A stretch of 11,119 nt of DNA from a bacterium (GTDB lineage: Bacteria; Patescibacteriota; Minisyncoccia; Phycocordibacterales; JAKEFN01): positions 1 through 11,119 of the forward strand of contig JAKEFN010000017.1 in NCBI GenBank assembly GCA_022616085.1. Reading direction: 5' to 3'. The notes below the pieces were generated by a model. It saw only the letters and a list, made by a program, of their open reading frames with translations, did no database searches and was not told the DNA's origin. The first letter of the stretch is position 1. Each line of letters begins with the position of its first letter. Positions 5,713-11,119 of this stretch are shown here, in pieces. Both the position numbers and the translations under genes were made by a program.

Positions 5713-6489
5713 TCAAAGCTTTTCTTTCCGTTCCTTTTCATACGACTTTTGGAGTCCTTCGTTCCGTTCAATATGGGCGACTTTTTGAATATATTCGGGG
5801 TGTGCGCGGAGAAGCGCGATATGCTTCATATATCCGTCCATAATATCGCTCTTTTCAATGAGAAATTTCACGACGGAAAAATCCTCGGGGTTGTCCACCA
5901 CAAGGCGATACGCGGCGAGCGAATTATCGGGAAGTTCAACGTGCCCGATTCTGAACAAATTCGGATTGTGGACGAAATAGAGCGTCACATGTTCGCGCTC
6001 CGAAGGCCTCTTGGCATCCCGCGCCGCGCGATGAAGCGACCCCCTCGTAAAAATCTCAATCTCCGCAACTCCTTCGGGAAACGTTTCTTTTCCGGGGCCG
6101 GCGGAGGGCCCTACATAATCAAATGTATTCTTCTCAAAATAATCCGCAAACCGGTCAATCATCGCGGGGTCAATAAGCGGGCAATCGCCGGTAAGCCGCA
6201 TGATTGCGGAGTATTCGGGGTATGCGCGTGCGCATTCGTAATACCGCTCCAGCACATCGTCTTCCGACCCGCGAAAGCAATCAACGCCGATTCTCCGGCA
6301 TAAATCTTCTATCGCATCGTTCTCCGGATTGGTTGAAGTTGCGACGACAATTTTCGGGGCGCTTTTCGCGAGCCGTACACGCCGAATCTCATATTCAAGA
6401 AGCGGCATGCCGCCCGCTTCTTTAAGGACCTTCCCCGGAAGCCGCGACGACCCCATGCGCGCTTGAATAATACAGAGAATGGAGGGCAT
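5713..6489 (-). CDS. spsF: SpsF-type cytidylyltransferase, stand-alone second copy
   Basis: This 258-residue enzyme is of the SpsF family (spore-coat polysaccharide cytidylyltransferase), expected to transfer CMP from CTP to an acidic sugar. Motifs are CIIQARMGSSRLPGKVL (6-22), DCFRGSEDDVLERY (70-83), MRLTGDCPLIDP (97-108), SEREHVTLY (163-171), and HIERNEGL (239-246). These match the N-terminal half of the fusion gene at 3866 block by block, so the two are paralogues, but here no GNAT domain follows. The ATG at 6489 lies 1 nt after the stop of the HEPN gene. The longer in-frame reading to 6525 would overlap that gene and lacks family residues. It is the last gene of the minus-strand block. 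Two copies suggest two acidic sugars or a sub-functionalised pair. Confidence 0.85.
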   Translation of the reverse strand: MPSILCIIQARMGSSRLPGKVLKEAGGMPLLEYEIRRVRLAKSAPKIVVATSTNPENDAIEDLCRRIGVDCFRGSEDDVLERYYECARAYPEYSAIMRLTGDCPLIDPAMIDRFADYFEKNTFDYVGPSAGPGKETFPEGVAEIEIFTRGSLHRAARDAKRPSEREHVTLYFVHNPNLFRIGHVELPDNSLAAYRLVVDNPEDFSVVKFLIEKSDIMDGYMKHIALLRAHPEYIQKVAHIERNEGLQKSYEKERKEKL

Positions 6490-6490
6490 A

Positions 6491-6904
6491 TTATTCAAAA
6501 TCGGAATATAGTTTATCCAAGACAAACTCCTTGACGAGCGCCGCGGTCTTATATGCGCGCTCCGCTACGTCCCACATAAATTCGGGGTAGTCGCCCGGAT
6601 ATCGTGACGGAATATAGAGCGGATCCAAAAATGCGGCTGCGTCGCCCAGCGTGCCAAATGATGAACTGGCGTTCGCGCACATTTCGACAAGTTCGCCAAG
6701 ATTATGGCTTTTAGGATACTTTTTTTGCGTGTGGACTATATACGCCTTGAGAAATTTCTCGGCCATTTGGTGGCACAGAAATACAACCCCCGTTGGCGTA
6801 CCGTCCTGATGTTTAAGTATTGAGAGGGCGTTCAACTCATCGTCGTTCCCTTTAGCAACCCACTCTTCGGCGAGAAGATCTTTTTGCGGTTTCGGCTCAT
6901 CCAT
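6491..6904 (-). CDS. HEPN domain protein (partner of MNT nucleotidyltransferase)
   Basis: The 137-residue protein has the HEPN core helix CHQMAEKFLKAYIVH (44-58), followed by KYPKSHNLGELV (62-73) and the SRYPGDYPEF stretch, typical of PF05168-type HEPN proteins encoded next to an MNT protein. In characterised pairs the HEPN protein is an RNase toxin (HepT) silenced by nucleotidylation by the MNT partner. The R-x4-H-x-Y active-site motif of HepT is not evident here, so toxicity is doubtful. The ATG overlaps the end of the MNT gene by 8 nt, and its stop is 1 nt from the start of the second spsF, so the two are probably translationally coupled. Whether it is a toxin or a general helper domain cannot be told from sequence. 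Confidence 0.8.
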   Translation of the reverse strand: MDEPKPQKDLLAEEWVAKGNDDELNALSILKHQDGTPTGVVFLCHQMAEKFLKAYIVHTQKKYPKSHNLGELVEMCANASSSFGTLGDAAAFLDPLYIPSRYPGDYPEFMWDVAERAYKTAALVKEFVLDKLYSDFE

Positions 6905-7208
6905 AAAGCACGGTTCCTTTATTTAAGATATCTTTAATAAAAAAATCCTGCACAGAAAGCCGCTTTTTGACTTCATCGGGGGTATATACCAAAACGTCCA
7001 CCGGCATTCCGGCTGGAAAAATTTTTCGCCGGATTTCGTATTCTCTTTCCCAGCGCTTTTTGTCAGACTTCTTCACCACAAATAAATCTACATCGCTATC
7101 TTCCGTCGGATTCCCCCACGCAAAAGAGCCAAAAAGGATTATCTTTTCAGGCTCAAACTCATGCGCAATTTTATCCGCGACCGCTTGAATCTTCTCTCGA
7201 GTTATCAT
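6897..7208 (-). CDS. MNT-type minimal nucleotidyltransferase
   Basis: The 103-residue protein is a single nucleotidyltransferase domain with the signature GSx10DxD in GSFAWGNPTEDSDVD (27-41), preceded by EPEKIILF and followed by a third acidic strand at PVDVLVY (69-75). Members paired with HEPN proteins transfer AMP to a tyrosine of the partner and act as antitoxin. The ATG at 7208 fits the family start. A GTG at 7253 is an alternative: it overlaps the stop of the preceding aminotransferase as GTGA and would add 15 residues unlike the family. The unit TGGTATCAT on the minus strand (7214-7222) resembles an extended -10 and would give an almost leaderless message, so the pair may have its own promoter inside the operon. 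Confidence 0.82.
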   Translation of the reverse strand: MITREKIQAVADKIAHEFEPEKIILFGSFAWGNPTEDSDVDLFVVKKSDKKRWEREYEIRRKIFPAGMPVDVLVYTPDEVKKRLSVQDFFIKDILNKGTVLYG

Positions 7209-7213
7209 GCGTG

Positions 7214-7222
7214 TATGATACC
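7214..7222 (-). promoter_or_regulatory. Possible extended -10 promoter of the MNT/HEPN pair
   Basis: Minus strand TGGTATCAT matches an extended -10 (TGnTATAAT) at 8 of the 9 positions including the free one, and ends 6 nt before the ATG at 7208. No -35 box is seen at the right distance. If active, the message would start at or near the ATG. Confidence 0.25.
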
Positions 7223-7249
7223 ATATGGGGAGAAAACGACCATACTCGC

Positions 7250-8578
7250 TCACGTCAACCTCTGAAATCCCGCATGCGCAACGGGGCCTTTGAGAAATTC
7301 CTTGACTTTATTATTCCGAACCGCATCTTTGAGAAGGACAAAAACTTCATCCGCGCTTTTAAGATATGCCCTCACGTCCTTTTCGCTATGGCTATACGAA
7401 ACATAAATGGCATTGCTGGCGAGAAAACCGCGCACAAGCATCTCTTGCGTGAAGAGCGTGCGGATTGCCTGACTCTCGTCTCCGTAATCAAAAGAAAAAA
7501 CAACGACCGTAGGCAGTCCGGAAAAATTCATTTTGAGCTCATGCTTATCCGCGAGGGTTTTCAAACCGCTTCGAATGAGCGTTGCCATTTTTTTCATATG
7601 CGCGTGAATTTTTTTCTCTTTCATTTTTTTGAGCGTCGCAAGCGCGGCGGCAGGGCCGACCCTCTCCGTCCAATACGTGCTTGAAATAAAAGACTCCTGC
7701 GCCGCCTGCATGACCTCTTCCTTACCGATAATCGCCGCCATGGGGAAGCCGTTGCTTATCGCTTTTGCAAAAACCGCAATGTCGGGATTCACGCCATAGA
7801 GGAGATGCGCGCCGCCATAATGCACCTTGAAGCCGCTTGATATTTCGTCAAAAATGAGCACCGCGCCGATTTCGTCCGCAATGCGGCGCACGTTCTGGAG
7901 AAAACCTTTCGCCGGTTCGGCGTAACGGATCGGTTCCATAACAATCGCGCCGATATCTTTATGCCGTGCGGCGATAGACTCAAGCTCGGCGATATTATTG
8001 TAGTGGAACGGAAGCGCGCTACCCGCAAGTCCTCTCGGCACGCCTTTGGCACTCAAGCCTGCGAGCAGATGCCCGTCGAGGTTCTTCTTATGCGCAAGGT
8101 TCGCCGATAGATACCAGTCCTGCCAGCCGTGATAGCCGCAAAAAGCGATTTTGTCTTTTCCGCTATAAGCTCTCGCAATGCGGATCGCAACAGCCGCCGC
8201 TTCCCCGCCGGTGCGGGCGTAGCGGACCATCTTCGCCCACGGATGAATTTTGATAAAGAGTTCGGCAAGTTCCACTTCTTCCGGAGGATTCAGGGTGCTG
8301 ATTGAGCCGCCATCAACCGCTTTTTTAACCGCCCGATTGACGTCTTGGTCCGCGTACCCAAGAAGGCACGCCCCGACGCTCATTATGGACATGTCGATAT
8401 ATTTTTTGCCGTCAAGATCCCACACATGCACGCCCTTTGCTTTCGTATAGTATGAAGGCCATCCCTCCGGCAAAAACATTTCCGCCCGCTTGGAGAGAAG
8501 CTGGTTCCCGCCGGGAATTATTTTTTTGGCGCGCTCCCAGAGCGCTTGGCCTTTTTTCTTTTTTAATTTTTTTCCCAT
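7250..8578 (-). CDS. Class III PLP aminotransferase, glutamate-1-semialdehyde-aminomutase-like
   Basis: The 442-residue protein has the fold-type I, class III layout: PGGNQLLSKR (22-31), phosphate-binding GGEA (124-127), YHGWQDW (149-155), Asp244 in LIFDEI as the pyridine-nitrogen contact, and the PLP lysine Lys272 in FAKAISNGFPM. It resembles HemL-family enzymes, but the location in a nonulosonic locus next to an aldo/keto reductase, with no other haem gene, argues against a haem role. I infer amino transfer to a sugar carbonyl or a sugar-derived aldehyde. Its ATG overlaps the end of the reductase gene by 16 nt. The N-terminus is unusually lysine-rich (KKLKKKKG, 3-10). The last ~20 residues go beyond the usual end of the family and may be lineage-specific. 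Confidence 0.8.
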   Translation of the reverse strand: MGKKLKKKKGQALWERAKKIIPGGNQLLSKRAEMFLPEGWPSYYTKAKGVHVWDLDGKKYIDMSIMSVGACLLGYADQDVNRAVKKAVDGGSISTLNPPEEVELAELFIKIHPWAKMVRYARTGGEAAAVAIRIARAYSGKDKIAFCGYHGWQDWYLSANLAHKKNLDGHLLAGLSAKGVPRGLAGSALPFHYNNIAELESIAARHKDIGAIVMEPIRYAEPAKGFLQNVRRIADEIGAVLIFDEISSGFKVHYGGAHLLYGVNPDIAVFAKAISNGFPMAAIIGKEEVMQAAQESFISSTYWTERVGPAAALATLKKMKEKKIHAHMKKMATLIRSGLKTLADKHELKMNFSGLPTVVVFSFDYGDESQAIRTLFTQEMLVRGFLASNAIYVSYSHSEKDVRAYLKSADEVFVLLKDAVRNNKVKEFLKGPVAHAGFQRLT

Positions 8579-9462
8579 AATGTCGGCATAATGAGTTCCT
8601 TAGGAACTGCCATAAACGATGCGCGGAGCTCTTCCATGCATTCGCGCGTCTCGGGATTTCCAATCTTTGCGAGTGCGGCAAGGTTTTCTTGGAGTTCGCG
8701 GACCGAAAGCGCTCCCAAAACAACATACTGTATGCCGGGGTTCGCGCATGAATAAAGGAGCGCCGCCTCCATGCGCGAAAGCCCGTGCCTCGCGCTTATT
8801 TCTTGGAATTCCTTAAGAAACGGCTCCAAGCCGCGGAGATGCTCCGGAAGCGCCACCGCCTCCATAAGGAGCGCTCCCTGGAGGAAGACGCTCCGAGCAA
8901 AGACGGTCTTCCCCTGTTCTTTCGCCACCGCAAAAAAGGGGGTATTAAGGAGCCGTTTGTCAAACACATTATACGGTATCTGGATATATTGAAAAGCGTC
9001 CGAACGCGCGGCGAATAAAGCGTCTTCCGGCTCATAGATTGAGACTCCGATATTTTCCACCAACCCTTCCTCGCGGCACTTTTTGAGCGCGGACACGATA
9101 TGTTCGTCATGCATATGCGCGGGGTTGTGAAGAAGGCAGCCGTTCAATGTCTTCTGCCGCGTTCGCCGCAACGAACCGAGTATTTCTTCTTTCACGGAAG
9201 TTGTATTCGCGGATATTTTTGTCACGATGGAAATTTCGTCCGTCTGCGCGTCTGATGCCGCAAATTCACCGAGGATTTCCTCCGCATCGCCGTATCCCGA
9301 GGCGGTGTCAAAAACACGTATCCCGCTTCTCACGGCACAATCCAAGAGCGAAAACGCATCTTCTCGCGCGAGCTTCCCCGCCCTATTGGCTATCCCGTAG
9401 TCAAGCCCAAGTCCCGCGGTGCCAAGCGCGAGTTTTGGCAAAAGAGTTTCGGACATGCTCAC
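8563..9462 (-). CDS. Aldo/keto reductase
   Basis: The 299-residue protein is a TIM-barrel NAD(P)H-dependent oxidoreductase. It begins with the family start KLALGTAGLGLDYGI (10-24), and the catalytic tetrad is visible: Asp52 and Tyr57 in FDTASGYG, Lys82 in VTKIS, and His112 in LLHNP. VLGALS (residues ~253-258) fits the cofactor-binding end. Sub-families of this type, close to the D-threo-aldose dehydrogenase-like group, often stand in sugar and nonulosonic clusters next to SpsF and class III aminotransferases, where their substrate is not settled. GTG at 9462 is taken as start because GGAAAG lies 8 nt upstream; ATG at 9456 is an alternative, especially if the message is leaderless. It heads the minus-strand block, diverging from the synthase gene. 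Confidence 0.85.
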   Translation of the reverse strand: MSMSETLLPKLALGTAGLGLDYGIANRAGKLAREDAFSLLDCAVRSGIRVFDTASGYGDAEEILGEFAASDAQTDEISIVTKISANTTSVKEEILGSLRRTRQKTLNGCLLHNPAHMHDEHIVSALKKCREEGLVENIGVSIYEPEDALFAARSDAFQYIQIPYNVFDKRLLNTPFFAVAKEQGKTVFARSVFLQGALLMEAVALPEHLRGLEPFLKEFQEISARHGLSRMEAALLYSCANPGIQYVVLGALSVRELQENLAALAKIGNPETRECMEELRASFMAVPKELIMPTLWEKN

Positions 9463-9490
9463 ATAGTAAACTTTCCATACAACAAATCAA
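9463..9490 (-). promoter_or_regulatory. Possible promoter of the reductase operon
   Basis: On the minus strand TTGATT (9485-9490) and TACTAT (9463-9468) are spaced by 16 nt, each matching the consensus at 4 of 6 positions. Transcription would begin near 9456, so the reductase message would be almost leaderless. Judged by eye only. Confidence 0.3.
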
Positions 9491-9524
9491 GAAAAAAAAT
9501 TTTCGTTTCCGCTATACATTCCGC

Positions 9525-9553
9525 TTGACCGAACACTTTAAAAATATTATGGT
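9525..9553 (+). promoter_or_regulatory. Possible promoter of the synthase gene
   Basis: TTGACC (9525-9530) and TATGGT (9548-9553) have the preferred 17-nt spacing in the AT-rich 108-nt divergent gap. The message would start about 9560, leaving a ~10-nt leader before the ATG at 9571, with AAAGG (9555-9559) as the only Shine-Dalgarno-like sequence. TATTAT at 9545-9550 is a better -10 hexamer but would be spaced by only 14 nt. Confidence 0.35.
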
Positions 9554-9570
9554 TAAAGGCGTATACAGAC

Positions 9571-10650
9571 ATGCAAACCATAAAAATAGGCGACAAAAAA
9601 ATAGGGCGAGACTACCCAACGTTTATCGTGGCGGAAATTTCGTGCAACCACCGGCAAAAATTTGAGAACGCGGCCGCAATCATCCGCGCCGCCGCCGAAG
9701 CAGGAGCCGATGCGGTAAAAATTCAGACCTATACGCCGGATACGATGACTATCGATAGCGGCAAAAAGTGGTTCGTTGTCGGCGGCGAAACCAACCCGAA
9801 ACAATGGAAAAAACGCACGTTCTACGATCTCTACAAAGAAGCGTATACGCCATGGGATTGGACGCCGCGGCTCCAAAAAATCGCGCGGGATCTCGGGCTC
9901 ATCTTTTTTTCAACCCCCTTTGATGATACCGCCGTGGATTTTTTGGAGAAGCTCCGCATGCCCGCGTATAAGATCGCCGCATACGAGGCAAACGACATCC
10001 CGCTTCTTGCGCGTGTGGCGAGAACAAAGAAGCCGGTTATTATCTCGGTCGGATTTCAGACCCTCCCCGAGATTCGGCTTTCGGTCAAAACGCTTCGGCA
10101 AAACGGCGCGAGAGATATTATCCTTCTCCATTCAACCGCTTCGTACGAGAAAGAAGGGGATAAAAAAAGCGCGGATCTCCGGACCATGCTTAACCTTGAA
10201 AAACGCTTCGGCATCCCCGTCGGGCTTTCCGACAATATGGGCGGCATCGAGGTGCCGGCTCTTGCGGCGGCTATCGGCGCGTCCGTCATTGAAAAACATC
10301 TTGTCGTAAAACATGACAAGAATATTCTCGATGACCGATTCTCGCTTGATAAAAAAGAATTCGCCGAACTGGTTAGGCGCGTACGCAGCCAAGAAATGCT
10401 TCTCGGTAAAGTGCAATACGGACCGCGCACCGAAGCGGAGAAATATAACCGCTCTTTCCGCCGTTCGCTCTTTGCCGTAAAAGATATAAAAAAAGGCGAG
10501 AAACTGACGAAAGAGAACATCCGATCAATCCGGCCAGGAAACGGCCTTGAACCTAAATATTATTATGGTATCTTGGGAAAAGAAGCGATACGAACGATAG
10601 AACGCGGAACGCCGCTTAACTGGAAACTCATAAAAAAAGGAAAACCATGA
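9571..10650 (+). CDS. pseI: NeuB/PseI-family nonulosonic acid synthase with SAF domain
   Basis: The enzyme condenses phosphoenolpyruvate with a free six-carbon sugar to make a nine-carbon 2-keto acid; in a pse locus the substrate would be 2,4-diacetamido-2,4,6-trideoxy-L-altrose. The 359 residues comprise an N-terminal TIM barrel (about 15-280) with IVAEISCNH (19-27, Glu22), VKIQTYTPD (49-57, Lys50), YKIAAYE (133-139, Lys134 and Glu139), VGLSDN (217-222) and SVIEKH (238-243), and a C-terminal SAF (antifreeze-like) domain (about 300-355) with RPGNGLEP. DDRFSLDKKEF (254-264) is more PseI-like than NeuAc-synthase-like. Oddity: the His of the usual SDH metal-ligand motif is Asn222, while the second ligand His243 is kept at the normal spacing of 21. 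It begins a plus-strand unit and overlaps the next gene by 4 nt. Confidence 0.85.
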   Translation: MQTIKIGDKKIGRDYPTFIVAEISCNHRQKFENAAAIIRAAAEAGADAVKIQTYTPDTMTIDSGKKWFVVGGETNPKQWKKRTFYDLYKEAYTPWDWTPRLQKIARDLGLIFFSTPFDDTAVDFLEKLRMPAYKIAAYEANDIPLLARVARTKKPVIISVGFQTLPEIRLSVKTLRQNGARDIILLHSTASYEKEGDKKSADLRTMLNLEKRFGIPVGLSDNMGGIEVPALAAAIGASVIEKHLVVKHDKNILDDRFSLDKKEFAELVRRVRSQEMLLGKVQYGPRTEAEKYNRSFRRSLFAVKDIKKGEKLTKENIRSIRPGNGLEPKYYYGILGKEAIRTIERGTPLNWKLIKKGKP

Positions 10651-11119
10651 AGTACGACACATTATTTGTTCTCGGCGGGGGGCTCAAAAAAAATCCGGAC
10701 GGAACATGGCGGACAACATATTTTGATGAAGAGGGCGACGAATACGGCTCTACCGGGGATTACCTTCGCGTAAAAGCGGCCGCGACTCTTTTTAAAAAAG
10801 GATTTGCCCGCCTCATTATAGTTTCCGGTAGCAAAGGACAGCTTCATATCGTTTCTAACGCGCCGACGGTTGCGAGTGTATTAAAAAAAGAACTTGTTCG
10901 GGAAGGAGTGCCGAGCGATGCTATTGCCGAGGACCATGACAGCGGGACAACGTATGAGCAGCTCAAAAAAATTACCGGACAAAAAAAAGAGGGACGTGTT
11001 GGCATAATTTCCAACCGTTACCATCTCCCCCGCATACGCGCTATGATTGAACACGCGCCCGAACTTTCCGAACTCAAAGACGCAAAGCTTATTTCCGCCG
11101 AAGAAACGCTCCTTGAATC
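10647..11119 (+). CDS. DUF218 (YdcF/ElyC/SanA-like) protein, cut by the window end
   Basis: The 157 residues present start with LFVLGGGL (6-13), contain RLIIVSGSKGQ (55-65), ESxTT-like SGTTYEQL (108-115) and VGIISNRYHLPR (125-136), the ordered blocks of the DUF218 family. Its members include YdcF (binds S-adenosylmethionine) and the envelope proteins ElyC and SanA; a general function is not known. This one has no N-terminal membrane segment, so it is predicted to be cytoplasmic. The ATG overlaps the synthase stop as ATGA and is preceded by AAGG, so it is translationally coupled to the synthase, suggesting a role in the same pathway. The C-terminus lies beyond the window. Confidence 0.8.
   Translation, partial: MKYDTLFVLGGGLKKNPDGTWRTTYFDEEGDEYGSTGDYLRVKAAATLFKKGFARLIIVSGSKGQLHIVSNAPTVASVLKKELVREGVPSDAIAEDHDSGTTYEQLKKITGQKKEGRVGIISNRYHLPRIRAMIEHAPELSELKDAKLISAEETLLE

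Noticed and set aside
5749..6303. 184-codon plus-strand open frame opposite the second spsF
   Set aside because: Shadow of the minus-strand cytidylyltransferase, whose motifs are unambiguous.
7250..8578. Haem-biosynthetic HemL
   Set aside because: The fold matches, but no other haem gene is nearby and the gene overlaps a sugar-locus reductase; kept as HemL-like aminotransferase only.

Overview
The window is a compact, gene-dense stretch of a bacterial chromosome devoted to a nine-carbon acidic sugar (nonulosonic acid, most likely pseudaminic-acid-like) pathway. Genes overlap or abut, most lack a clear Shine-Dalgarno sequence, and a heptad-flanked four-helix-bundle gene sits between pathway genes. 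These traits suggest an uncultivated Patescibacteria/CPR-type (for example Parcubacteria-like) genome. That is inference from style, not from a marker gene. TGA and TAA both act as stops, so the TGA=Gly code of Gracilibacteria-type lineages is not in use.

Left block, plus strand (132-5575): a PseB-type UDP-GlcNAc dehydratase, a four-helix-bundle (23S rRNA IVS-type) gene carried between 7-nt repeat tracts, a PseC-type aminotransferase, a 166-bp imperfect palindrome, a NUDIX hydrolase, a left-handed beta-helix acyltransferase, and a fused SpsF-type cytidylyltransferase/GNAT acetyltransferase. A terminator follows, then a 100-residue protein I do not recognise.

Middle block, minus strand (read 9462 down to 5713): aldo/keto reductase, class III (glutamate-semialdehyde-aminomutase-like) aminotransferase, an MNT nucleotidyltransferase/HEPN pair, and a second stand-alone SpsF-type cytidylyltransferase that starts 1 nt after the HEPN stop. 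The two blocks converge at about 5576-5712.

Right block, plus strand (9571 to the edge): a NeuB/PseI-type synthase, diverging from the reductase, and a coupled DUF218 (YdcF/SanA-like) protein cut by the window end.

Working model: PseB and PseC make a UDP-4-amino-sugar, the fused GNAT domain (PseH-like) N-acetylates it, the synthase condenses the freed hexose with PEP, and an SpsF domain attaches CMP. The UDP-sugar hydrolase PseG is not in the window. It may lie outside, or another enzyme (the NUDIX protein is a candidate) may replace it. The reductase and class III aminotransferase look like an additional branch, perhaps making a second sugar activated by the second SpsF. The points most worth a second look are the two repeat-bounded insertions (1115-1604 and 2692-2857), the MNT/HEPN pair inside a sugar operon, the SpsF-GNAT fusion with a second SpsF copy, and the Asn in place of a metal-ligand His in the synthase.
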